Origin: Vreelandella nigrificans
GTDB lineage: Bacteria > Pseudomonadota > Gammaproteobacteria > Pseudomonadales > Halomonadaceae
DNA: 64,000 nt
Assembly: GCF_002374315.1 (NCBI RefSeq)
Contig: NZ_NWUX01000012.1
Coordinates: 1 to 64,000, forward strand
Direction of reading: 5' to 3'
Of the stretch, positions 1 to 8,319 are shown in pieces. The translations under genes and the position numbers were made by a program. The number at the start of each line of letters is the position of its first letter. The stretch's first letter is position 1. Under the pieces are notes generated by a model. That model worked only from the letters and a program-made list of their open reading frames with translations. It had not been told where the DNA came from and ran no database searches.

Positions 1-80
1 TCGTCCGTATCGTCGTCGTCGTCGGTATCGTCGTCGTCGTCGGTATCGTCGTCGTCGTCGGTATCGTCGTCGTCGTCGGC
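1..80. repeat. 18-bp tandem repeat encoding Thr-Asp5 units
   Basis: The word GGTATC recurs exactly 18 bp apart (at 24, 42 and 60) in an otherwise uniform CGT/CGTC tract. Read on the minus strand in the adhesin frame, each unit encodes one Thr and five Asp. The array continues past the window start. Being in frame and a multiple of three, it could change copy number without breaking the gene. The product would be a highly acidic, probably unstructured or calcium-binding linker. Confidence 0.85.
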
Positions 81-581
81 GTCAGCATCCGTATCCGCAT
101 CGGCATCCGCGTCCGAATCTGCGTCTGCATCACTATCTGGAGGAGGGGATGAGGATGAGGATGAGGAAGACGACGACGAAGCGATCAAAGCGGCCCCTAC
201 GCCAATCATTGCTAAGGCGACTACCCACGGTGGGACAACACCACCCCAAGCCGCCTCGCCCGCTTCTTGGATTTCAGCAAATGCAAATCCTGACCAGGGT
301 GACTCGTACTGTCCCCACCAAATGACTCCGTCGGAATCTTCGAGCAGCAGCTCACTGCGCTCCCCTTCCGAGACATTAAAAAAGCCGGTAATGACAATCT
401 GTTCCCCCGAGTTAAGGGTGATAATCAGATCCATTCCCGACCGATCAAACGCTGCTACTTCTTCAGGCCCTACAGAGATTTTTACTGCACTGGGCGCCTG
501 AAGATTAACAGCACTTCCTCGTGGTACTTCGACCACATCGCCACCCGCTTTGGGGGTAACGACTATGAGTGCATTGTTCAT
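1..581 (-). CDS. N-terminus of a large BapA-type surface adhesin (cut by window edge)
   Basis: Only the first 193 codons are inside the window; the frame runs open through position 1. Translation starts at an ATG at 581 preceded by AGGTGG. Residues 1-110 resemble the prefix domain of BapA/LapF-like biofilm adhesins (beta-rich, with a GMDLIITLNSGEQIVITGF core). A hydrophobic segment follows at about 118-133, then ten consecutive Ser, three Pro, an Asp/Ala-rich linker and repeated Thr-Asp5 units running off the edge. In this family such a prefix is followed by thousands of residues of Ig-like repeats and a C-terminal type I secretion signal, but none of that is visible here. The prefix is thought to stay at the cell side and hold the adhesin on the surface. 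The identification rests on remembered family features; no search was run. Confidence 0.8.
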   Translation of the reverse strand, partial: MNNALIVVTPKAGGDVVEVPRGSAVNLQAPSAVKISVGPEEVAAFDRSGMDLIITLNSGEQIVITGFFNVSEGERSELLLEDSDGVIWWGQYESPWSGFAFAEIQEAGEAAWGGVVPPWVVALAMIGVGAALIASSSSSSSSSSSPPPDSDADADSDADADADTDADADDDDDTDDDDDTDDDDDTDDDDDTD

Positions 582-770
582 GCTCCACCTGTTTTCTTGT
601 CACTTTCAGTTTGTATCCCTTGACGAACACACCCTTCCTGATGCTCCCCCAGCATTCTGTAGAACACTGGCGCGCTCCTGCTGTGATGTTTCCCAAGGCT
701 GAAGACAATTCTCAACGCCAAAACCTTAGTTATTGATTTGTTAGGCATCTCCTTCTACTGATTGTCAAAA

Positions 771-792
771 CACTTAGTGAGCTTTCGAAAGC
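771..792. promoter_or_regulatory. Two adjacent short palindromes ahead of the adhesin gene
   Basis: CACTTAGTG (771-779) and the perfect 12-bp palindrome GCTTTCGAAAGC (781-792) lie in the 228-bp gap between the OmpA-family stop codon and the adhesin start. No T-tract follows on the minus strand, so a terminator is unlikely. A repressor or activator site is possible; no named family fits. Confidence 0.25.
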
Positions 793-809
793 GATCTACC
801 ACTCAGGCT

Positions 810-1598
810 TCAAATGCTTTCTTGCAGCAGGATTTCGACACGGCGGTTGGGGGCTAGGCACTCTTTCAATGCAGCGCCAGAAATGTTCTGGCAACTCACC
901 AGCGGCTCATTCTCTCCACGGCCTACGTAGTTGATATGCTGAGGACTGACTCCGCCCTGTACCAAAGCATCAGCTACCGCTTGTGCACGCTGCTGGGAAA
1001 GCCGCATGTTGTATTCGGCCGAACCGATTCGGTCAGTGTGGCCAGTTACCAGGATTGAAGGGGTTCTGAGTCTAGCTGTAGCTTCTTGCGTAGCTTGCTG
1101 AAGCTCCCGTCGACCTTGCGAAGAAATAGCGTAGCTATCAAATCCAAATAGAAGGTCAGCTGAAAAGCTTAATGCCTGAGGTTGAGATAGCTCTGCGAAC
1201 AAGCGACTACACTGTGGCCTTCTCCAATCGGAAGACATAACTACTTGTTGCGAAAATGAAACTCGGTATTGGCAAACAAGATAGTCCTCACCCTGCAAAG
1301 GTAAATTAACGTTATATAGCCAATTATTCCCTCGCTCTGTACTTGATGGGTCATTTGGAGAGCCAAGAAGGCTTGTTACATCTTGTTGAGTTAATCTTCC
1401 AGAACCTTCGCTTACCCTCTGCAAGTTATTGATAGGTATAAAAGTACCGTTTCTTAGAAACCGTTCATTTAACCCAGTGGGAGATGCCGTAACATCAGTG
1501 AATCCCTGAGCGTGAGCAGAGCTGGCGATACTACCTGCTGCCGCTAATAGAACCCCGGCAGCCAATAGCACAGCTCTTGATTTAGTATATTTCTCCAT
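810..1598 (-). CDS. Exported BamE-like/OmpA-domain protein beside the adhesin
   Basis: This 262-residue protein has a clear signal peptide (lysine-containing n-region, hydrophobic stretch at 9-25, cleavage after AHA at about residue 30). There is no lipobox, so it should be a soluble periplasmic or outer-membrane-associated protein. Residues 58-125 (LTQQDVTSLLGSP) look like the BamE/SmpA fold; residues 145-262 are an OmpA C-terminal domain with the peptidoglycan-contact pattern GHTD...N..LS..RA and a final NRRVEI. The start at 1598 was chosen over an upstream in-frame start at 1667 because it carries AAGGGG and opens directly into the signal peptide. It reads in the same direction as the adhesin, 228 bp upstream. 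Anchoring or assembling the adhesin in the envelope is an inference from context. Confidence 0.85.
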   Translation of the reverse strand: MEKYTKSRAVLLAAGVLLAAAGSIASSAHAQGFTDVTASPTGLNERFLRNGTFIPINNLQRVSEGSGRLTQQDVTSLLGSPNDPSSTERGNNWLYNVNLPLQGEDYLVCQYRVSFSQQVVMSSDWRRPQCSRLFAELSQPQALSFSADLLFGFDSYAISSQGRRELQQATQEATARLRTPSILVTGHTDRIGSAEYNMRLSQQRAQAVADALVQGGVSPQHINYVGRGENEPLVSCQNISGAALKECLAPNRRVEILLQESI

Positions 1599-2700
1599 AG
1601 CTTGCCCCTTACAAGTAGAGTGGCTTACGAAGCGCCAAAGTGCGACCAATGCTTTAAATTGGCGCACTTTTACTTTGGATAACTGTGAGGAAAATTTATT
1701 ATTGTAGATTTGTCTTTTTTAACTCCAGTAAAATCAACCACCTACGATCCTGATACATTTCTTCACAGCACACATTTAAATTAGACCATTTAAAAACCAA
1801 CCGCAACAAAAACCCTAAAGACAAGTGTAAGCTGTTGATAAGACGAACAATCTTATTTATAGAAAACAAACCCAAATATTAACTAAAGGAATAAACCTGC
1901 ATAAGCTTAATAAAACTTTACTGTTATAATAAAAAAATCAATGACTTACTTGAAAAGTGTGTTCATCAATGCAAAAACAACTCAGTAAATAATTAGCATG
2001 CTAAATAACAAGCAACACGAACACCAACCAGAAAGCAAAAAACAAACTAAGTTATTGTAATTAATAAATATTCAACCCATCATAAAGAGAGAGAAAAAAG
2101 GCAGGCAATAAGAATCAGCCACTTTAAAAGAGAAAAATAAATAGACAAAACTTTTACAACCAATGGGTTATTGCAAATGAAAAATAAAATTAGAGGTGTC
2201 TAACGAAGAAAGTGAAGTGAAAATCTTGTACAGCTTCTATTAATAATTATTTAAACAGGTATTTGAACAGCCTCGTTATCACGATTAAGAAAAGTAAATA
2301 ACTTAATAAATTAATGACTTAAGCAATGAGTGCTTCATTACCATTACAAGATGGATCGATTCAGTAACCCATCTTAATCAGGCACACCAAAGCAACCAAA
2401 TATAGGGCACGGCAAGCATCTACCTCGCCCATTGAACGCGTTGTGGCACGTAATATCGAGGGACAGGAAATGGGTAAAGAAATAAGGTAAGGAAAAGCGT
2501 CAGGGAAAGAGACGTGGACAAAGGGAGGAACAGTGTGCCTGCTGCCGGAGTGCCAATTTAGCTAAGCAGTGGCTCGTCAGATACGATGGCGTGGCAGTAA
2601 TGAAAATATCACGACGTGATACAGCAATAGCTATCAAAAGGAGGGAGCTTTCACACTATGTGCTCATAGCAAAGCTGGATGCCATTGCATGAGAAACGAA
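1599..2700. other. Long AT-rich stretch without a credible gene
   Basis: About 1.1 kb separates the adhesin/OmpA locus from rluB. From about 1680 to 2400 the DNA is strikingly AT-rich with many A and T runs, unlike the rest of the window; it becomes ordinary again after 2400. Only very short open frames occur on either strand (the longest noticed is about 30 codons) and none has a good ribosome binding site. One hairpin (AAGATGG/CCATCTT, 2348-2375) is visible. It probably contains the promoter and silencing region of the adhesin locus, or degraded transferred DNA. Confidence 0.6.
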
Positions 2701-2736
2701 TCAGGGCCCTGGAAACGCTTTAGTTTCAGGACCCTG
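2701..2736 (-). terminator. Hairpin terminator downstream of rluB
   Basis: TCAGGGCCCTGGAAAC pairs with GTTTCAGGACCCTGA across a short loop, giving a long GC-rich stem 54 bp beyond the rluB stop. On the minus strand it is followed by a modest T-rich stretch (ATTCGTTTC), consistent with an intrinsic terminator for the leftward cluster. Confidence 0.65.
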
Positions 2737-2789
2737 ATGTGGTGTGCTGGGGCGCTAGTTAAGCGCCAAGGGAGGTATGAGTAAGTAGC

Positions 2790-3665
2790 TTAGTTCCGAT
2801 TACTTTTAGGCTTGCGCATGGCCTGAACCGGGCGGCGTTTGTGCTTATCGCGGCTCCAGCGGTTTTTCTCATCCGGTGTCAGCACTGGCACTTTACGGGT
2901 TTCCAAATTTGCCAGCGTAGATAAGTCATCAACCTCATCCTGGGAAAGTTCAACCCATTCCCCCGCTTTAGCGCGCTTATCAAGGAAAATATTACCGTAG
3001 CGCACGCGTTTTAGACGACTAACCGTCAACCCTTGGGATTCCCACAGGCGGCGTACTTCCCGGTTGCGGCCTTCTAAAATCACCACGTGGAACCAAGTAT
3101 TAATGCCTTCACCACCAAACTCCTGCACATCGGTAAAACGCGCTGGGCCATCTTCCAGCATCACGCCATCTACCATGGCCACAATGTGCTCGCGCTTCAC
3201 TTCGCCCATCACTCGTACTGCGTATTCACGCTCGACCTGAGTGGATGGATGCATTAAACGGTTGGCCAGCTCACCATCAGTGGTAAACAGTAATAGGCCG
3301 CTGGTATTAATATCCAGTCGCCCAACTGCAATCCAGCGTTCGCCTTTCAAACGCGGCAGACGCTCAAATACGGTACGACGACCTTCTGGGTCCTTACGCG
3401 TACACAACTCACCTTCCGGTTTGTTGTACATAATCACACGGCGTGGTGCTTCCTCTTCAGAACGCAGTGTTACCGGACGATCATCAAAGCTGACTTTATC
3501 CCGGGCTTCTACCCGGTCGCCTAGCTTAGCCACCTGGCTATTCACCTTTACCCGGCCTTCAGAAATAGCAGTTTCCATTTCACGGCGCGAGCCAAACCCT
3601 GCACGGGCGAGCACTTTTTGCAGTTTTTCACTGGTGACAGGCGTAGTGTTGTTACTCTGACTCAT
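2790..3665 (-). CDS. rluB: 23S rRNA pseudouridine(2605) synthase RluB
   Basis: 291 residues. An S4 RNA-binding domain occupies about 12-65 ([20 protein letters not shown]), followed by the RsuA-family catalytic domain with the motif [14 protein letters not shown], whose Asp118 is the expected catalytic residue. The enzyme isomerises a uridine near the peptidyl transferase centre of 23S rRNA. The last 30 residues are strongly basic ([16 protein letters not shown]), common in RluB and probably an RNA-binding tail. The start codon lies inside the end of scpB (14-bp overlap), so translation is probably coupled. RluE/RluF are the closest alternatives; the scpAB neighbourhood and S4 domain favour RluB. 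Confidence 0.93.
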   Translation of the reverse strand: MSQSNNTTPVTSEKLQKVLARAGFGSRREMETAISEGRVKVNSQVAKLGDRVEARDKVSFDDRPVTLRSEEEAPRRVIMYNKPEGELCTRKDPEGRRTVFERLPRLKGERWIAVGRLDINTSGLLLFTTDGELANRLMHPSTQVEREYAVRVMGEVKREHIVAMVDGVMLEDGPARFTDVQEFGGEGINTWFHVVILEGRNREVRRLWESQGLTVSRLKRVRYGNIFLDKRAKAGEWVELSQDEVDDLSTLANLETRKVPVLTPDEKNRWSRDKHKRRPVQAMRKPKSNRN

Positions 3666-4470
3666 GGTCGTTTGACCTCACATCGTTGGTCTGCGTACGC
3701 GCGTCATCGCTACGCTGCGCACGTGCCGCTAAACGTGCCTCTAAATCGGCAAAGCTCAGCGGCGGGTTTAACGCCGTCTCGGCGTGCTTATCGGCTATCT
3801 CAGCCGCGGTTATCTGTTCTCTCTGGGGTGGCGCATCCTGCACGGTTTCTGGCGTTTCGTCCAGTGCTGGTTGCACCTCTTCTTGATCACTGCTGCTATC
3901 TTTTTGTTCATTATCTTTTTGCTCATTGGCGTCATTGCTATCGACAGCATTGACCAGCGCATGCATGGGCGGCAGCGCATCTAAGGTTTTCAGGCCGAAA
4001 TCATCCAAAAAGCTGCGGGTGGTGGCGTAAACTGCAGGCCTCCCTGGTACGTCACGGTGCCCCACGACTCGGATCCAGCCGCGCTCCATTAGGGTGCGAA
4101 TAATCGAGCTGCTGACGCTCACCCCGCGAACGTCTTCAATATCCCCCCGGGTAACCGGCTGACGATAGGCAATCAGTGCCAGCGTTTCTAGCAACGCTCG
4201 GGAATAGCGCTGGGGGCGCTCATCCCAAAGGCGCGACACCCAGTGCGCTAACCGTGGCCGAATACGTAGCTGAAACCCAGATGCAGTTTCAACGAGCTCT
4301 AGCGCGCCCGCTTCGTGACGCAGAGATAGGCGCGACAAAGCATCCCTCAGAGCTTTCCTCGGCGGGCACTCATCGGCCAAAAACAGTGTTTCAAGACGCT
4401 CAATGTCTAGTGGCTCCCCCGCCGCTAGCAGTGCCGCTTCAACAATATCATCTAACGTGGTGTCTCTCAC
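3652..4470 (-). CDS. scpB: Segregation and condensation protein ScpB
   Basis: 272 residues. Two winged-helix domains cover about 1-165 ([49 protein letters not shown] is the family hallmark). ScpB forms a dimer that bridges the ScpA kleisin in the Smc-ScpAB condensin complex for chromosome compaction. The remaining 100 residues are a low-complexity acidic/Gln-rich tail containing a tandem NEQKD pair encoded by two 15-bp repeats (3899-3928). The start overlaps the scpA stop by 4 bp (ATGA), indicating coupled translation and balanced production of the two subunits. Confidence 0.93.
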   Translation of the reverse strand: MRDTTLDDIVEAALLAAGEPLDIERLETLFLADECPPRKALRDALSRLSLRHEAGALELVETASGFQLRIRPRLAHWVSRLWDERPQRYSRALLETLALIAYRQPVTRGDIEDVRGVSVSSSIIRTLMERGWIRVVGHRDVPGRPAVYATTRSFLDDFGLKTLDALPPMHALVNAVDSNDANEQKDNEQKDSSSDQEEVQPALDETPETVQDAPPQREQITAAEIADKHAETALNPPLSFADLEARLAARAQRSDDARTQTNDVRSNDHESE

Positions 4471-5435
4471 CGCGACTCCTCGCCAGGTTCAAACACGGGC
4501 TCTTCAGCAACAGATTCAAAAGCATCTCCTTCTGTATCGAGCGGCTCGAATGCGCCTTCATCCTCAAATGCTTCATCAGCAAGTGATGCTGGGCGCGCAC
4601 GCACGTGAATGGGCGATAGCGGCGCATTTTGAACAATTTCGATCATGGCTTCTTTAGCTAACTCTAAAATGGCCATAAAGGTTACCACTACACCAGCGCG
4701 CCCCTCCTCTAAGGTAAACAACGCTTCAAAAGGGGTATAACGCTGCTGGGCACTATCGAGGGTTAACTGCTCCATGATTTTCAGCATGCGTTCACGTGTA
4801 GAGAGCACCTCGCGGCTGATTTGGTGGGACTGAGTCAGTTCAGCGCGCTTCAGAATATCGGAAAGCGCTCCTAACAGTTCATCAAGCTCCACATCCGGGT
4901 GTATAACCCGGGTTTCCAACGGGGGCAGCCCAGCCTGTACGCTAAACCAGTCACGCCCAACTCGGGGTAGCGTGTCCAATGCTTCGGCGGCTTCTTTAAG
5001 GCGTTCATACTCCTGCAAGCGGCGAATCAACTCGGCCCTTGGGTCTTCGCCTTCCTCACCTTCCGCCTTCGGCGGCCGGGGTAGCAGCGTGCGAGACTTG
5101 ATCTCCGCCAACATGGCTGCCATTAACAGGTACTCGCCAGCCAACTCGATCTCCATCGCTTTCATCAACTCCACGTACTCGATGTACTGATGGGTGATGG
5201 TCGCTACGTTGATCGTCAAAATATCCAGATTCTGCCGGCGTATCAGGTAGAGCAGCAGATCAAGCGGCCCTTCAAATGCCTCTAAAAACACCCGTAGCGC
5301 CTCCGGAGGGATATAGAGGTCTTCCGGCAGCTCCATAATCGGCTCATCAAACAGGCGCCCAAGCGCCTCCACTACCGGCTCGGCAGTAAACTCAACGGCG
5401 TCCTGATCAACGGGGGAGCTTGACGTCTCGCTCAC
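4467..5435 (-). CDS. scpA: Segregation and condensation protein ScpA (kleisin)
   Basis: 322 residues with a GTG start at 5435; AAAGGAA lies upstream at a rather long distance. The kleisin signature FEGPLDLLLYLIRRQNLDI appears at about 54-72, followed by the helical body and a C-terminal winged helix (EEGRAGVVVTFMAILELAKEAMIEI) that contacts the Smc head. The final 35 residues are very acidic with recurring Phe-Glu pairs and are not part of the core fold. It partners with ScpB (4-bp overlap downstream); the smc gene is not in the window. radD lies 67 bp upstream in the same orientation. Confidence 0.93.
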   Translation of the reverse strand: MSETSSSPVDQDAVEFTAEPVVEALGRLFDEPIMELPEDLYIPPEALRVFLEAFEGPLDLLLYLIRRQNLDILTINVATITHQYIEYVELMKAMEIELAGEYLLMAAMLAEIKSRTLLPRPPKAEGEEGEDPRAELIRRLQEYERLKEAAEALDTLPRVGRDWFSVQAGLPPLETRVIHPDVELDELLGALSDILKRAELTQSHQISREVLSTRERMLKIMEQLTLDSAQQRYTPFEALFTLEEGRAGVVVTFMAILELAKEAMIEIVQNAPLSPIHVRARPASLADEAFEDEGAFEPLDTEGDAFESVAEEPVFEPGEESR

Positions 5436-5502
5436 GCGGGTCGGTTTCCTTTAATAAGTTAAATATCCCTGCAGTGTAACAGCGTGCAAGCCGCCGCGGC
5501 AC

Positions 5503-7338
5503 CTAGCCGGCCTCAGCGGCTTTGCGGTAACGCCCTTGATAGTCAAACAGCTTATCGCGAAGCTGCCAGTGCCGCCCGACTTTACGACCCACCACAAAGT
5601 CTGGGTGGCGTAAACGTCGCTGTTCATCCACCACCTCACTGGGTGACATCGGCTGCCACTTAGCACCCGGTGCCCGCAGGTGGTCGCGCAAAAAAGCAGC
5701 GTAAAATGCGCGGCGCTGGGCGGGTGTTTCCAGTGCAAACCACTCGGCAAGGCTCGCGCCATCTTCATCGTGGTACGTCACTTTTAAGCGCGGCAGCCCT
5801 CTCCCATTGGTAGTGGCATCCAACTGCATACCGCTGACGCGAAGCACTTTGGCGTCTTTTAACTTCAGTGCGTCTTTCAGCTTATCGTCGGCATCCACCA
5901 ATAACTGCTGACAGCCATGGCAGCGCCGGGCAGCAATATCATTTTCAGCGCCACAGCTATCGCAGACCTTAAAACGAAAACGAAAGTCACACTGTTTTTT
6001 ATAGGTGCCTGATGCAGCCCTCTGCCCGCCCTTGCCTCCCCTGGCAGGCGGACTGGGCTGTTCGACCAATCCCTGGCAACGGCGACCAAAATGTTCAATC
6101 ACCAGCTCGCCATCACGCTTACCCCAAAACAGGTTGGCGTGACCGCAGGCTGGGCACTCTACCTGCACCGGTTCACTGTCGCTATCAGGCTTTGGCTCGC
6201 CCACTTCCGGCGCATAGAGGTCCCAGGGGTTGCCTGCGTAGTCGAGTATCAGACAATCTGTTTTACCCGGCGATAGGCGTAGCCCACGGCCAACCATCTG
6301 CTGGTAGAGGCTTACCGATTCTGTAGGTCGAAGAATGGCGATCAAGTCCACATGAGGGGCATCAAACCCAGTGGTCAGTACCGCAACATTCACTAAGTAT
6401 TTCAGGTGGCGCGCTTTAAACGCATCGATAAGTGCTGTGCGCTCTTGGGATGTGGTGGCACCAGTGATCAGCGCCGCCTCATCAGCGGGCAGATAGCTTA
6501 CAATCTCTTCAGCGTGGGCCACGGTGGCAGCAAAAATCATGACCCCTTGGCGGTTGGCAGCATACTCAATCACTTGCTGAATAATACCTGGAGTGGCGCG
6601 ACTGCCTGCGACTACGCGGTTTAGCTCCTCTTCGCGAAAAAGCCCGCTTGATGCAGGTATAAGAGCAGAAAAATCATAGCCCTCAATAGCCATATCCAAG
6701 CGGTTAGGCTTAGCCAAAAACCCTTGCTTTACCATCAGCCTAAGCGGCTGCTCAAATACGCAGTCAGCAAAGAAGCAGTCATCTGCTCCGCGCACCATGC
6801 CATGGTGGTGGCGATGATAGATAAACCCCTGCCCCAAACGGAAAGGAGTGGCCGTTAGACCAAGAATTTTCAAGTGAGGGTTTTGATGCTGTAGATGATC
6901 AATCACCTGACGATAGCTTGCCTCTTTCTCTAGCGAGACCCGGTGGCACTCATCGATCACAAGCAGCGTAAAGTTGGCATCATTAAAGTGCTCAAGGTTA
7001 CGTACCACCGACTGTACCGAGCCAAACACCACTTGGCGGTTAGCCTCTTTGCGCTTTAGCCCGGCACTAAAAATATCGGCCTCCAATCCGTAGGCTTGGT
7101 ATTTGGCGTGATTCTGTTCCACAAGTTCACGTACATGCGCCAGTACTAGTACACGGCCACGCGCGAGCCTAGCCAGCTCGGCAATCACCAGCGACTTACC
7201 ACTGCCAGTGGGCAGCACCACAACGGCTGGGGCGCTGGTGGTGCGAAAGTGGCTCACCACCCGTTTCACTGCCTCGGTTTGGTAGGGGCGTAAACATGGT
7301 GGCGAGTCAGCACCGGCGGAAGGACTTAATCGAGGCAT
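5503..7338 (-). CDS. radD: RadD-type superfamily 2 helicase/ATPase
   Basis: 611 residues. Walker A PTGSGKS at 43-49 and DECH at 129-132 mark a superfamily 2 helicase; GLTATPF and [13 protein letters not shown] are motifs III and VI. The C-terminal half has two zinc-finger-like clusters ([16 protein letters not shown]...C and CDSCGA...CHGC), typical of RadD/YejH, which aids repair of double-strand breaks together with RecA and SSB. There is an extra ~15-residue Pro/Gly-rich insert between the clusters. No Shine-Dalgarno sequence is visible; the ATG sits 1 bp after the crotonase stop (TGACATG), so translation is probably coupled to it. Confidence 0.85.
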   Translation of the reverse strand: MPRLSPSAGADSPPCLRPYQTEAVKRVVSHFRTTSAPAVVVLPTGSGKSLVIAELARLARGRVLVLAHVRELVEQNHAKYQAYGLEADIFSAGLKRKEANRQVVFGSVQSVVRNLEHFNDANFTLLVIDECHRVSLEKEASYRQVIDHLQHQNPHLKILGLTATPFRLGQGFIYHRHHHGMVRGADDCFFADCVFEQPLRLMVKQGFLAKPNRLDMAIEGYDFSALIPASSGLFREEELNRVVAGSRATPGIIQQVIEYAANRQGVMIFAATVAHAEEIVSYLPADEAALITGATTSQERTALIDAFKARHLKYLVNVAVLTTGFDAPHVDLIAILRPTESVSLYQQMVGRGLRLSPGKTDCLILDYAGNPWDLYAPEVGEPKPDSDSEPVQVECPACGHANLFWGKRDGELVIEHFGRRCQGLVEQPSPPARGGKGGQRAASGTYKKQCDFRFRFKVCDSCGAENDIAARRCHGCQQLLVDADDKLKDALKLKDAKVLRVSGMQLDATTNGRGLPRLKVTYHDEDGASLAEWFALETPAQRRAFYAAFLRDHLRAPGAKWQPMSPSEVVDEQRRLRHPDFVVGRKVGRHWQLRDKLFDYQGRYRKAAEAG

Positions 7339-7339
7339 G

Positions 7340-8131
7340 TCAGTCGAAACACGGGGTACGACGCTCCATTCGTGCGCTTACCGCCTCACGGTGCTCGACG
7401 CCAGCCAACAGCTGCTGTTGCAAATGCGCCTCGAGGGCCAACCGCTCGCGCTGGGCCAGACCCGGCCCTCGAGCGAATAACTCACGAGCCGCAGCGACAG
7501 CCCTAGGTGAACGTGAGGCAATGAGCGCAGCGGTTGCCTGGGCGGTTTCTCGGGGCGTATCGCTCAGGCGGCTGCCCAGACCCAGTTGGTAAGCCTCTTC
7601 TCCTGATACCTTACGTCCACTTATCGCCAGTTCATAGAGAACATCCTGACGTAGCCCCACCCCGGTCACGCTAATTGCCATATCGGGGATGATGCCCCAG
7701 TCGATCTCCAACAGCGCCAGACGTGCGGACGGGTGAAGAATACGTATATCGGCACCCAGAGCTATCTGCAGGCCACCGCCGTAGACATGACCGTGCAGAG
7801 CAACCACCACGGGAACGCCAGCCTCGCGCCAGCCTAAGGCTAGGCGCTGAACCGGATTGATACCCGCGGCGTCGTGTGCCAGTAAGGTGGGCAACCGAGC
7901 CGCCTCGCCCATGATCGACGCCATGTCGAGCCCAGCGCAAAAGCTATCACCCTCGCCGCTCAAGACCACAGCACGCAGCCCATCGAGCTGGGTTAGACAC
8001 TGCTGGGCCGCGAGCAGGCCGTCGATCATGGCCCAGTCCAGGCCATTGTGATGATCAGGTCTCGACAGCATAACCTCAGCCACATGGTCAGTGAAGGTCA
8101 GAGTCACACGTTCATTGAAGGTTTGATTCAT
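7340..8131 (-). CDS. Crotonase-family (enoyl-CoA hydratase/isomerase-like) protein
   Basis: 263 residues. The start at 8131 has GGGAG 6 bp upstream; a longer in-frame start at 8164 lacks one. The crotonase fold is marked by the oxyanion-hole segments [11 protein letters not shown] (63-73) and [17 protein letters not shown] (114-130). Acidic residues vary between activities: the hydratase Glu144-equivalent is Gln122 here, while Glu142 and Asp150 ([11 protein letters not shown]) are kept. That pattern is nearer to dienoyl-CoA isomerases than to classical hydratases, but the first acid of that set is also missing. The substrate cannot be named. It sits 1 bp ahead of radD, a partner with no obvious metabolic link. 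Confidence 0.8.
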   Translation of the reverse strand: MNQTFNERVTLTFTDHVAEVMLSRPDHHNGLDWAMIDGLLAAQQCLTQLDGLRAVVLSGEGDSFCAGLDMASIMGEAARLPTLLAHDAAGINPVQRLALGWREAGVPVVVALHGHVYGGGLQIALGADIRILHPSARLALLEIDWGIIPDMAISVTGVGLRQDVLYELAISGRKVSGEEAYQLGLGSRLSDTPRETAQATAALIASRSPRAVAAARELFARGPGLAQRERLALEAHLQQQLLAGVEHREAVSARMERRTPCFD

Positions 8132-8276
8132 TCGAGCTCCCAGAAGGTTCCTTTGGCTCGCCACCGATTGGCGATAACTGCGCTTGTGAGCTGAGTGTGG
8201 CGCGAGAACGATAGTTTTTCAAACAAACGTTTAATCTCGCTCTCCCCTTCACAAGGATCAATTATCCACCACAGGA

Positions 8277-8302
8277 AAAAGCGGCCCGTAGGCCGCTTTT
8301 TC
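8277..8302. terminator. Bidirectional intrinsic terminator after purL
   Basis: AAAAAGCGGCC-CGTA-GGCCGCTTTTT: a 6-bp GC stem flanked by A5/T5, 18 bp past the purL stop. It should end purL transcription on the minus strand and is symmetric enough to work both ways. Confidence 0.9.
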
Positions 8303-8319
8303 ATAAGCTAGGGTGGAAC

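Noticed and set aside
1..80. CRISPR-like regular repeats at the left edge
   Set aside because: The period is 18 bp with no spacers, and the array is in frame with the adhesin, encoding Thr-Asp5 units.
2600..2692. 30-codon open frame on the plus strand in the AT-rich gap
   Set aside because: No ribosome site, no recognisable family and no flanking signals; frames this short are expected by chance.
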